Of a DNA stretch of 64,000 bases, positions 18,018 through 27,114 are shown piece after piece. Location of the stretch: positions 434,001 through 498,000 of the forward strand of contig NZ_CP150667.1 in NCBI RefSeq assembly GCF_038024065.1. Direction: 5' to 3'. The translations under genes and the position numbers were made by a program. The notes beneath the pieces were generated by a model that searched no databases, was not told the DNA's origin, and saw nothing but the letters and a program-made list of their open reading frames with translations. The stretch's first letter is position 1. The number at the start of each line of letters is the position of its first letter. The stretch is from Polaribacter sejongensis (GTDB lineage: Bacteria; Bacteroidota; Bacteroidia; Flavobacteriales; Flavobacteriaceae).

Positions 18018-20963
18018 ATGAAGCTCTATTCAATTTTATCAAAATCAAATTACCTTTTATTGTTCTTGTTCTATTCGCTGGTATGTAGTTCTCAAAACCC
18101 AACGGTTAGTGGAGTCATAAAAGCAAGATCAGGAGAACCGTTGCCAGGTGTTAGTGTTGTGGTTAAGGGAACAACTGTAGGAGTTGCCTCTGACTTTGAC
18201 GGGAATTATTCAATTTCTGTACCAGAAGTATCAACATTAGTCTTTCGTTTTATAGGTTATAAAACTTTAGAAGTAGATGTGTCACTTAAAAAATCTATAA
18301 ATGTTATAATGGAAGAGGATATTAATTCTCTTGATGAAATTGTTATTGTAGGTTATGGTACGCAAAAGAAAAGTGACATTACGGGTACAGTAGCATCTTT
18401 AGATCAAGAAAGATTAGAGTCGGTTCCAAACGTAGATATTTCACAAGCCATTCAAGGTGCAATTCCTGGTATTTCAATAACAACGCTATCATCTGGTGCA
18501 GCTCCGAGTAATGATGATACTTCAATTGTAATTAGGGGTAAAAATTCTATTTTAGCAAGTAATGGACCATTGGTTGTTGTTGATGGTGTGCCATATCAAG
18601 GTCAACTTAGAGATATAAATCCAAATGACGTAAAATCTTTAGAAATTCTTAAAGATGCATCTTCTGCAGCAATCTATGGATCTCGTGGAGCTAATGGAGT
18701 TATTTTAATTACAACAAAAGGAGGTGTAGAAGGTAAAACGGTTATTAAATATGACGGGTATTCTTCTATTCAACAATTGTCAAATTTACCTAACTTAATG
18801 GATGGTGAAGAGTTTTATAACTTTAAAAAAGATAGAGATCCTGATGCAATTACGGTTTCAGAGCAAGAGATATACGATAATAAATCTTGGGTTTCTTGGC
18901 CTGATATAGCTTTGCGTACTGGTTTTAGTCAAAATCATAACTTATCTGTTTCTGGGGGTTCAAAGAATACAAAATTTTATACTGCTTTTAATTTATTAGA
19001 TGTAAAAGGAATAGCAAAGAATGATAATTATCAAAGAATTTCTACTAGGGTTAACTTAGATACTAAAATAAACAGCTGGTTAACTTTGGGAACACGCAGT
19101 ACTTTAACTTTTGGAGATCAAAGTGGTAATTCTGCTAATTTTTCAGATGTTTTTTGGATGAATCCTTTAACAAAGCCATATAATGATGATGGTAGTTTGA
19201 ATATTTATCCATGGGAAGAAGATACATTTTGGAGTAATCCTTTAGAAGGGGTTTATATGGAAAACACAAATACTTCCACTCAAATTGTTACTAATAACTT
19301 TTTAAATATAGAAATACCTTCTATTGAAGGTCTGCAATTTAGATTAAATACAGGGTATAGATATAGAACAACTGATTCAGGAACATATCGTGGAAGAAAT
19401 ACAACGGAAGGTTTTGAGAAGCAAGGTTCTTCAGATGTTAGTCGTCAATATATTAAAAGTTCAACCATAGAAAACATACTTTCTTATAACAAAGATTTAG
19501 GAAAACATAGAATAGGTTTAACAGCTGTATATAGTACAGAAGAAAATGAAAGAAGTACCAATAGTTTAAGCGCAGAAGGTTATCCAAATGATATATTAGG
19601 TTGGTATGGCTCATCTCAAGCTTCTTTAATAGAACCTTCATATGAGTATAGAAAAACAAACCTTATTTCTCAAATGTTTAGAGCAAATTATGCTTTTAAT
19701 GATAAGTATTTATTTACGTTTACAGTAAGACGTGATGGTTTTTCTGGATTTGGAGAAGGAAAAAAATGGGGTACTTTCCCATCAGTAGCTCTAGGTTGGA
19801 ATATTACCAATGAAGATTTCTTTAAAAGTGATATTATCAATAATTTAAAGTTAAGAGGTTCTTGGGGGAGAAATGGAAACCAAGCTGTAGGTGCTTATCA
19901 AAGTATAGCAAAGTTTAGAGTTTTCGATAATGTTGTTGGTAATACAACTGCTCCGGGTTATATACCTTCTACTTTAGGTAATCCTAATTTAAGTTGGGAA
20001 ACAAGTGAGTCTTTTAATATCGGTCTAGATTTTGGTTTACTAAAAAATGGAATTACTGGAGATATAAATTATTATAATACTAATACATCAGATTTATTAT
20101 TGAACAGATCTATATCACCTGTTCATGGGTTATTTGAAATTACGCAAAACATTGGTGAAACAAATAATAGCGGTATAGAAGTATCCGTTAGTTCAACCAA
20201 CATTAGAACTGATAATTTTACCTGGTCTACTAGAGGGAATATAGCCTTTGTTAAAAATAAAATTGTATCGTTATATGGTAATCTTGATGAAAACGGAAAT
20301 GAAATCGATGATCTTGATAATAATTGGTTTATAGGAAAGCCTATTTCAACAAATTATGGTTTTCAATATGATGGCGTTTGGCAAACTGATGAAGCTGATT
20401 TAGCTGCTGTATATGGCACTCAACCAGGTTATGTGAAAATTAAAGATGTAAATGGAGATTTTGTTATTAATGGAGATGATAGAGTTGTACAAGGTCAAAG
20501 AGATCCTAAAGTAGTATGGGGTTTAACAAATACATTAAATTATAAAAACATAGGATTAAACTTCTTTATTACTGGGGTAAGTGGAAATACGAAATCAAAT
20601 GATCTTTGGAATACAGATGTATATCAAGGAGTGAGACGAAATACAGTGAATCGTGATTGGTGGACACCAACGAACCCTACAAACACAATTTTTGCTAATG
20701 ATGAGTTAGCGAGCTCTCAAGGAGGTTTTCAAGCAACACGTTATGAAGACGCCAGCTTCGTTAGACTTAGAGATATCACTTTGTCATATGATTTATCAGA
20801 CGAGATATTAAAAAAATTGAAGTTAAGTAAATTGAAATTGTACGTTACAGGAAGAAATTTAGTAACAATTACAGATTGGACAGGTACAGATCCTGAACTT
20901 GGGAGTCAAAGATCTACACCTCAAGTTAAAGAATATGTTTTAGGATTAAATATTGGATTATAA
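18018..20963 (+). CDS. SusC family TonB-dependent outer-membrane glycan transporter
   Basis: This 981-residue outer-membrane barrel imports oligosaccharides with energy from TonB. A signal peptide (about 1-25) precedes a carboxypeptidase-D-like domain (VSGVIKARSGEPLPGVSVVV, about 30-110). The SusC-type plug follows (DEIVIVGYGTQKK, then PLVVVDGVPYQG and SAAIYGSRGANGVILITTK, about 115-240). The rest is beta barrel ending in aromatic-rich strands. It pairs with the SusD lipoprotein encoded 18 bases downstream and is driven by the palindrome-linked promoter upstream. The length is normal for the family. The substrate cannot be read from the sequence; the locus suggests a uronate-containing glycan. 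Confidence 0.97.
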   Translation: MKLYSILSKSNYLLLFLFYSLVCSSQNPTVSGVIKARSGEPLPGVSVVVKGTTVGVASDFDGNYSISVPEVSTLVFRFIGYKTLEVDVSLKKSINVIMEEDINSLDEIVIVGYGTQKKSDITGTVASLDQERLESVPNVDISQAIQGAIPGISITTLSSGAAPSNDDTSIVIRGKNSILASNGPLVVVDGVPYQGQLRDINPNDVKSLEILKDASSAAIYGSRGANGVILITTKGGVEGKTVIKYDGYSSIQQLSNLPNLMDGEEFYNFKKDRDPDAITVSEQEIYDNKSWVSWPDIALRTGFSQNHNLSVSGGSKNTKFYTAFNLLDVKGIAKNDNYQRISTRVNLDTKINSWLTLGTRSTLTFGDQSGNSANFSDVFWMNPLTKPYNDDGSLNIYPWEEDTFWSNPLEGVYMENTNTSTQIVTNNFLNIEIPSIEGLQFRLNTGYRYRTTDSGTYRGRNTTEGFEKQGSSDVSRQYIKSSTIENILSYNKDLGKHRIGLTAVYSTEENERSTNSLSAEGYPNDILGWYGSSQASLIEPSYEYRKTNLISQMFRANYAFNDKYLFTFTVRRDGFSGFGEGKKWGTFPSVALGWNITNEDFFKSDIINNLKLRGSWGRNGNQAVGAYQSIAKFRVFDNVVGNTTAPGYIPSTLGNPNLSWETSESFNIGLDFGLLKNGITGDINYYNTNTSDLLLNRSISPVHGLFEITQNIGETNNSGIEVSVSSTNIRTDNFTWSTRGNIAFVKNKIVSLYGNLDENGNEIDDLDNNWFIGKPISTNYGFQYDGVWQTDEADLAAVYGTQPGYVKIKDVNGDFVINGDDRVVQGQRDPKVVWGLTNTLNYKNIGLNFFITGVSGNTKSNDLWNTDVYQGVRRNTVNRDWWTPTNPTNTIFANDELASSQGGFQATRYEDASFVRLRDITLSYDLSDEILKKLKLSKLKLYVTGRNLVTITDWTGTDPELGSQRSTPQVKEYVLGLNIGL

Positions 20964-20981
20964 TAAAAACAACTGAATAAA

Positions 20982-22652
20982 ATGAAAACTTTAAATTATA
21001 AAATAACATTCATAGCATTATTAATATTAATAACTACAAGTTGTTCAGAAGATATTCTTAATGAAAAAACACCTTCTATAGTAACAGCTAATTCATTATT
21101 CTTAGATATTGCAGGGTTTGAGGCTGCATTAAATGGTTTGTATGCTAGAGTAAGAATGGAGAGAGAAGGAAGAGCAACTAATGATAGTGATAGAAGTGCG
21201 GATAAAATGCGTGCAGAAATGTTTGTAAGTGGTACAGACAATATGTGTACAAATCATCGTGATGGATGGGGTAGAGTTGCTGAACCTTGGGGTGAAACAA
21301 ACAATGCCTTTAATGCAGAAATTAAAGGAAATTTTGAATGGCTTTATAGTGTTATTAATTCTTCAAACACAATTATTGGAAGAGCTGAAAATGGGGATGT
21401 AAATTGGGGGAGTGATACCAATAATAAAAATCGTGTTATAGGCGAATCTAGAGCAATAAGAGCTTGGGCTTATAGGCATTTAACTTATACTTGGGGAGAT
21501 GTTCCTTTAACTTTAGAAGAATCTAATGGGTCAGCAATTAAAACAGATTGGGTAAGAACTCCTGTATCAGAAATAAGATTACAAATGGAAGAAGATTTAC
21601 TTTTTGCTGAAAAGTATGTGCCAGTTTCTCCAGTAGCAGGTAGAATTAGTAAAGGTGCTGTACAACACTATATTTCAGAGCTGTATATACTTTTAAATAA
21701 TCCTGATGAGGCAATTATATTTGCTGATAAAGTTATTAATACACAGGGTTATTCACTTATTAATCAAAGGTATGGAGTTAAGTCTGGTGAGCCAGGAGTT
21801 GCTTTTATGGATATGTTTCATGATGGAAATAGTAATAGGGAGCAAGGAAATACGGAAGCATTATGGGTTTGGCAATGGGAGTTTGCTACAATTGGCGGTG
21901 AAGGAAGTAACATGAGACGTTGGCACACTAGTAGATATAATGATATAAAAATTGGAGGTGTTACACCTTTAGAACTTACTGTTGAAAGAGGAGGTAGACC
22001 AAGAGCTAGAATGTCTTTGACTAAGTTTGCAATGGATCTTTATGAAGCTGGAGACGATAGATTTACGAACTATGTTATAAGAAAACAATTTACTTTAAAA
22101 GATGCTTCACAAAATGTACCAGCTGTAGCTGATAAACTACCAGCAGGATATAATTATGGTGACATCATATATTTAGACTGGAGTAATCCAATTACTAATG
22201 CAACAAGAAATAGATTGGATTGGCCTTTTAGTAGAAAATACGAATCTGGAAATGAATCAGATATTACTGCGGGTTATCAATATAATGATCAGGTATATTT
22301 AAGATTAGCAGATACTTATCTTATAAAAGCTGAAGCTCAATTTATGAATGATGATTTTGAAGGAGCAAAAAATACTTTAAATATAATTAGAGAAAGATCT
22401 AATGCAACACCTATTACTGCAGCTGATGTAACTATAGATTTTATTTTAGACGAGCGTTCTCGCGAATTAGTTCTTGAGGAGCATAGAAGGTACACACTAT
22501 TAAGAACAGGTAAGTGGTTAGAAAGAACAAAGTTGCATAATTTTAACGGAGGGGAAAATATTCAAGAAAGAGATAAATTATTACCAATTCCTCAAAGTGT
22601 TATTGATGCAAATTTAACAGGTGAGTTTCCTCAAAATCCAGGGTATAACTAG
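20982..22652 (+). CDS. SusD/RagB family surface glycan-binding lipoprotein
   Basis: The 556-residue protein is a lipoprotein (signal LILITTSCSED, Cys at about 21) that caps the SusC channel and binds glycan outside the cell. The helical SusD fold is recognisable from NTPSIVTANSLF-like N-terminal helices, AIRAWAYRHLTYTWGDVPL (tetratricopeptide-like region, about 155-180) and the C-terminal block DTYLIKAEAQF followed by NIIRERSNA and ILDERSRELVLEEHRR. It ends LTGEFPQNPGYN, typical for the family. It follows susC with 18 bases between them. Two hairpins in the following gap may reduce expression of the downstream enzymes relative to SusCD. Confidence 0.97.
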   Translation: MKTLNYKITFIALLILITTSCSEDILNEKTPSIVTANSLFLDIAGFEAALNGLYARVRMEREGRATNDSDRSADKMRAEMFVSGTDNMCTNHRDGWGRVAEPWGETNNAFNAEIKGNFEWLYSVINSSNTIIGRAENGDVNWGSDTNNKNRVIGESRAIRAWAYRHLTYTWGDVPLTLEESNGSAIKTDWVRTPVSEIRLQMEEDLLFAEKYVPVSPVAGRISKGAVQHYISELYILLNNPDEAIIFADKVINTQGYSLINQRYGVKSGEPGVAFMDMFHDGNSNREQGNTEALWVWQWEFATIGGEGSNMRRWHTSRYNDIKIGGVTPLELTVERGGRPRARMSLTKFAMDLYEAGDDRFTNYVIRKQFTLKDASQNVPAVADKLPAGYNYGDIIYLDWSNPITNATRNRLDWPFSRKYESGNESDITAGYQYNDQVYLRLADTYLIKAEAQFMNDDFEGAKNTLNIIRERSNATPITAADVTIDFILDERSRELVLEEHRRYTLLRTGKWLERTKLHNFNGGENIQERDKLLPIPQSVIDANLTGEFPQNPGYN

Positions 22653-22658
22653 AATTAA

Positions 22659-22722
22659 AACTTACTTCTAAAGTAGGTTAAATCAACATATTTTTTAAAA
22701 TTTTTCTGAATTTTTAATTCAG
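22659..22722 (+). other. two small hairpins after susD
   Basis: A stem of about 9 pairs with loop CTA (22659-22679, one G-U pair) is followed by CTGAATT-TTT-AATTCAG (22706-22722). Neither has a proper T-run. They may stabilise the susCD message or partly attenuate transcription into the GH2 gene. Confidence 0.45.
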
Positions 22723-22785
22723 TAGGAGAACTCAACTCAAAAAATAGCTAAACACAAGAACGAAATTAAATTAATAAAACATAAA

Positions 22786-22833
22786 ATGATTAAAAATATA
22801 AAACATAAAATGATTAAAAATATAAAACATAAG
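22786..22833 (+). repeat. 24-bp tandem duplication spanning the GH2 start codon
   Basis: Two copies of a 24-base unit differ at a single base and each begins with an ATG, at 22786 and 22810. They encode MIKNIKHK twice in a row. The 11 bases before the first copy match the unit's end, suggesting a slipped third copy. Either ATG could serve as the start. Confidence 0.85.
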
Positions 22834-25827
22834 TGGTTGATTAAAATGTGTTTATGTATTGTGGTTACATTGATTTTTTCTAGACAAGGATATAGTCAAG
22901 AAAATAATATAGCACAATATCGTATTGTTACACATTCTTCTTCAATTGATGCAAATCAAACTGGGCATCTTGTTGTAGATGGTAATTCAAAAACCTATTG
23001 GGAAGCACATTATAAGGATAAAAACCAATTTCTTTTAATTGATTTAAATTCGAAACAAAAGGCGAATACTCTTACTATTGAATGGGGTGTGAATTTTGCA
23101 ACAGAATATACGATTTCTATAATTTCTGATCATAAATCAGAAGAGGTTTTTAGTACAGATAATGGTACAGGTGGAAATCAGGTTTTAGATCTTCAAGGAA
23201 AGGAAGTTCAGTTTGTAAGAATTGATATTTCTGATGTAAATGATACTGTACGTGGTTGTTCTATAAATGAGGTTGTGGTTCTTGGGCAAAATAACAACAG
23301 ATTTAAGCCTTCAGAAGTTAATCAAATTTCAGCGAATAATTTATCATTAAACAATTCTAAATGGCGTGTACAATCTACCGCTATGGTGAATGAGAGTGTA
23401 GCCGAAATTTCTAATACTGGATATAACGATACAAAATGGATTCCTGCAAAAGTGCCAGGAACTATATTAGGAGATTATTACAATTTTGGTGCATTACCAG
23501 ATCCATTATATGGAGACAATATGCATCAAATTTCTGATGAATTCTTTTCTGGTAACGATTTTTGGTATCGTACTGAAGTACAATTTTCATCAGAATTAGC
23601 AAACAAAAAAATATATTTAAACTTCTCTGGTATTAACTATAAATCAGATATTTATATCAATGGTAAACAATTAGGCCGCATTGAAGGTGGGTTCCTTAGA
23701 GGAGAATATGAAGTGTCGGATTTTGTTAATTTAGACAAACCTAATACAATTGCTGTTTTAGTGCATCATAATGATAATTGGGTTTCTGGTACATTTAAAA
23801 TCTTAAAAAAGAAATTAGGATCTAGAATTTCAAATGGGGATATGTTAGGTCTTGATGGTCCAACTTCATTGGCTTCTGCTGGTTGGAATTGGTTGCCAAT
23901 TATAAAAGGTAGAAATAATGGTATTTGGAATAATGTAAACTTTAGAGTAGGTGGTAGTATTTCTATAAAAGATCCATGGGTTTCTACAAAGTTTCAATCA
24001 AAAGATTTAAAGAAAGCAGATTTAACAATAAGTACAGAGCTTAAAAATTCTTCTTCAAAAGCGATTAATGGAAAATTAATTGCAAGGTTAAATGGTAAAA
24101 TAAGATTAGAAGTAGCTGTAACGGTTGCTGCTAATGAAACAAAGACAGTTATTCTAGACAAATCTAAGTTCTCTAAATTGTCTATAAAAAAGCCAAAACT
24201 TTGGTGGCCAAATGGGTATGGAGAACAAATACTTCAAGATCTTGATTTAGAATTTATTGTTGATGGTAAGATTTCTGATCAGAAAAACATCAAGTATGGT
24301 ATTCGTGAATTAGAGTATAAAATACAAGAGGGTGTTTTATTTATCTACTGTAATAATACGAGAATTTTACTGAAAGGTGGAAACTGGGGATTACCAGAAG
24401 CAATGATGCGTATGGATTACGCTGGGTATGATTTACGTGTTAAATTACATAAAGATGCTAATTTTAATATGATTCGTAACTGGATTGGTATGACAAATCA
24501 CGAAGAATTTTACCAAGCTTGTGATAAATATGGAGTTTTAATATTTGATGATTTTTGGTTAGCAAATCCTAAAAATGGTCCAAATCCAAATAATTTAGAC
24601 TTGTTTATGGAAAACGCTAAGGATAAAATTAAATGGGTACGTAAACACCCATCATTAGCTTTTTACTGTGGTCGTAATGAAGGGATTCCTTTATTAGAAT
24701 ATGATCAAGCTATGAAAAAGCAAACAGAATTATTAGATGGTACGCGTCATTATGTTCAAAATTCTGCAGCAGGAACTTTAAGTGGTTATGGTCCTTATGA
24801 AGTAAAAACGCCAGAGTGGTATTTTAAAAGAAGAGGAGCAACATTACATAGTGAGATCGGAATTATTGCGATCCCTGAGATTGAGAGTTTACGTAAAATG
24901 ATGCCTAAAAAAGATTTATGGCCAATTAGCGATATGTGGTCTGTTCATAATTATCAAGATTCTAGATCACACAAGTATACAGATGATTTAGAGGAAAGAT
25001 ACGGAAAAGCTACAAGTGCAGTAGATTATAGTAACAAAGCGCAGTTGTTAAATTATGAAACGGGTAAGGCAATGTTTGAAACGCTTCAATCAAAGCAAGG
25101 AAGTGGAATGATTTTATGGATGAGTCAATCTGCGTGGCCTTCTTTAATTTGTCAATTATATGATCATTATTTAGAATATACAGCTTCTTATTTTGCAGTT
25201 AAGAAAGGATCTTCAAACATTCATGCTTTTTGGGATATTGACAGAAATGAAATTCGTGTAGCAAATAACACGAGAGAAGATATTAAGAAAGCGACGATAA
25301 AAGCAACCATTTTTGATGCTCAAGGAAACGTGGTTTGGAGCCAAGAAGAGCCAATTAGTATAACTTCTACTTCCGTGAAAACATCATTTCCATTAGTACA
25401 TACTCCGGCTGATAAAGTACTGTATTTAAAATTGGAGTTAACAAGAAAAGGAAAGGTATTAAGCGATAACTTTTATTGGTTAGAGAACAAGAATAAAAAT
25501 TGTTTAGATCTAAATGATTTACCGAAAGCTGATATTAAATTAAATATAGTTGAGTCTTCTGAAAATAACTTTTATACAGCTAAAATTAAATTAACAAATA
25601 CCTCTGGTAACATTTCTTTATTGAATAAAATCAAATTGAAAGATAAAGTTACTGGAGAAAGTATTCTTCCGGTTCATTTTGACGATGACTATGTTTCTCT
25701 ACTTCCTAACGAAGTAAAAACAATCAATATTAAGGTTGATAAAAAGTATTTAAAGAACAAAAATGTAGAAATGCATTTGGAAGGATGGAATACAAAAGGA
25801 TTAAAATTAGATATCAATAAAAAGTAG
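22786..25827 (+). CDS. glycoside hydrolase family 2 enzyme with N-terminal discoidin-like domain
   Basis: The 1013-residue secreted enzyme has a late signal peptide (hydrophobic stretch about 20-37, cleaved near GYSQ), preceded by the duplicated MIKNIKHK. Residues about 40-150 resemble an F5/8-type carbohydrate-binding domain. The GH2 sugar-binding, sandwich and TIM-barrel domains follow. The segment VPGTILGDYYNFGALPDPLY and HQISDEFFSGNDFWYR are characteristic of the exo-beta-glucosaminidase / endo-beta-mannosidase branch. The acid/base lies in FYCGRNEG and the nucleophile is probably the Glu of LHSEIGI. It would remove beta-linked terminal sugars in the periplasm. The exact sugar is uncertain: glucosamine, mannose and a uronic acid are all possible. 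It lies downstream of susD in the same operon. Confidence 0.85.
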   Translation: MIKNIKHKMIKNIKHKWLIKMCLCIVVTLIFSRQGYSQENNIAQYRIVTHSSSIDANQTGHLVVDGNSKTYWEAHYKDKNQFLLIDLNSKQKANTLTIEWGVNFATEYTISIISDHKSEEVFSTDNGTGGNQVLDLQGKEVQFVRIDISDVNDTVRGCSINEVVVLGQNNNRFKPSEVNQISANNLSLNNSKWRVQSTAMVNESVAEISNTGYNDTKWIPAKVPGTILGDYYNFGALPDPLYGDNMHQISDEFFSGNDFWYRTEVQFSSELANKKIYLNFSGINYKSDIYINGKQLGRIEGGFLRGEYEVSDFVNLDKPNTIAVLVHHNDNWVSGTFKILKKKLGSRISNGDMLGLDGPTSLASAGWNWLPIIKGRNNGIWNNVNFRVGGSISIKDPWVSTKFQSKDLKKADLTISTELKNSSSKAINGKLIARLNGKIRLEVAVTVAANETKTVILDKSKFSKLSIKKPKLWWPNGYGEQILQDLDLEFIVDGKISDQKNIKYGIRELEYKIQEGVLFIYCNNTRILLKGGNWGLPEAMMRMDYAGYDLRVKLHKDANFNMIRNWIGMTNHEEFYQACDKYGVLIFDDFWLANPKNGPNPNNLDLFMENAKDKIKWVRKHPSLAFYCGRNEGIPLLEYDQAMKKQTELLDGTRHYVQNSAAGTLSGYGPYEVKTPEWYFKRRGATLHSEIGIIAIPEIESLRKMMPKKDLWPISDMWSVHNYQDSRSHKYTDDLEERYGKATSAVDYSNKAQLLNYETGKAMFETLQSKQGSGMILWMSQSAWPSLICQLYDHYLEYTASYFAVKKGSSNIHAFWDIDRNEIRVANNTREDIKKATIKATIFDAQGNVVWSQEEPISITSTSVKTSFPLVHTPADKVLYLKLELTRKGKVLSDNFYWLENKNKNCLDLNDLPKADIKLNIVESSENNFYTAKIKLTNTSGNISLLNKIKLKDKVTGESILPVHFDDDYVSLLPNEVKTINIKVDKKYLKNKNVEMHLEGWNTKGLKLDINKK

Positions 25828-25856
25828 CGGTAACACCTACAAAATAAATAAAAATT

Positions 25857-27110
25857 ATGAAACAAACCAATAAAAGCAAGTTTGCAAAATGGTTGGCTTT
25901 ATTTCTTCCGGGTATCTTTTTACTTGGTTTAAATATCGGAACAGGTAGTGTGACTACCATGGCAAAAGCAGGAGCTGAATACGGAATGTCACTACTTTGG
26001 ACAGTCATTGCTTCTTGTTTAACAACCTATTTTATGATAAACTTATACGGTAAGTTTACATTAGTAACAGGAGAAACAGCTTTGCAAGCTTTTAGAAAAC
26101 ACATTCACCCAGGTGTTGGTATCTTTTTTATAGTTGCCTTAACCATAGGTGTCTGTGGAAGTGTAATGGGCGTAATGGGTATCGTATCAGATATTTGTTT
26201 CGAATGGTCTAAAGGTGCTGTTGAAGGAGGTATTTCTCCAATCTATTTTGCATCTGCTTTTATAGCGATGGTGTATTTTATTTTTTGGAATGGAAAAACG
26301 CAATTTTTTGAAAGAGCATTAGCTGTAATTGTGGCAATTATGTCAGCAAGTTTCTTGCTTAACTTTTTTATCATGATGCCACCTCCAATGGATATTATTA
26401 GAGGATTAATTCCAAATATACCTGAAAGTTTAGATGCAGATAAAAGTCCGTTTTTAATAATAGCTTCTTTGGTAGGAACCACTGTTTTTTCTGGTTTATT
26501 TATCATTAGAACAACTTTAGTAAAAGAAGCTGGTTGGAAAATAACGGATTTAAAAAAGCAAAGTAATGATGCTATTGTGTCTGTAGTATTAATGTTTATT
26601 ATTAGTGCTTCTATTATGGCAGCTGCTGCAGGTACACTTTTTATTGAAGGTATTGGTTTATCAACTGCATCTCAAATGATTAGCATATTAGAGCCGTTAG
26701 CAGGAACTTTCGCTACATCTTTGTTTGCAATCGGTATTATTTCTGCAGGTGTTTCTTCTCAATTTCCAAACATTTTAATGTTGCCTTGGTTAATCTGTGA
26801 CTATAACAATTCAGATAGAAACATGACTTTACCTAAGTACAGAATAATGGTTCTTTTAATTTCATTATTAGGTTTAGTAGTACCCGTTTTTAATGCACAA
26901 CCCATATTTGTAATGGTTGTTTCACAAGTTTTTAACGCTGTTATTTTACCTGTTACAGTTTTAGGAATTATGTACTTGAGTAATAGGGCGGATTTAATGG
27001 GAGTTCACAAAAACAAACCATTAGAGAATGCTTTTTTAGGACTAATATTATTGTTTTCATTATACACTTCGTTTATAGGAATTACAGGAGTTATTCAAAT
27101 TTTTAGTTAA
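25857..27110 (+). CDS. NRAMP-fold transporter lacking the metal-binding motifs
   Basis: This 417-residue inner-membrane protein has about eleven hydrophobic helices and aligns to NRAMP by eye: the first helix LPGIFLLGLNIGTGSVTTMAKAG and the block SLVGTTVFSGLFIIRTTLVKEAG correspond to NRAMP helices 1 and 6. The metal ligands are gone. DPGN reads GTGS at about residues 28-31, and MPHN reads FSGL near 207-210. A divalent-metal role is therefore unlikely, and the APC-superfamily fold may carry an organic substrate. It sits between the GH2 gene and a ManA-family gene in the glycan operon, 4 bases before the latter, so uptake of the released sugar or uronate from the periplasm is my inference. Confidence 0.8.
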   Translation: MKQTNKSKFAKWLALFLPGIFLLGLNIGTGSVTTMAKAGAEYGMSLLWTVIASCLTTYFMINLYGKFTLVTGETALQAFRKHIHPGVGIFFIVALTIGVCGSVMGVMGIVSDICFEWSKGAVEGGISPIYFASAFIAMVYFIFWNGKTQFFERALAVIVAIMSASFLLNFFIMMPPPMDIIRGLIPNIPESLDADKSPFLIIASLVGTTVFSGLFIIRTTLVKEAGWKITDLKKQSNDAIVSVVLMFIISASIMAAAAGTLFIEGIGLSTASQMISILEPLAGTFATSLFAIGIISAGVSSQFPNILMLPWLICDYNNSDRNMTLPKYRIMVLLISLLGLVVPVFNAQPIFVMVVSQVFNAVILPVTVLGIMYLSNRADLMGVHKNKPLENAFLGLILLFSLYTSFIGITGVIQIFS

Positions 27111-27114
27111 GATT

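Noticed and set aside
21815..21833. ATGTTTCATGATGGAAAT inside susD, resembling the regulatory palindrome
   Set aside because: Only the left arm matches, it lies in coding sequence, and there is no half site or -7 box at the conserved distances.
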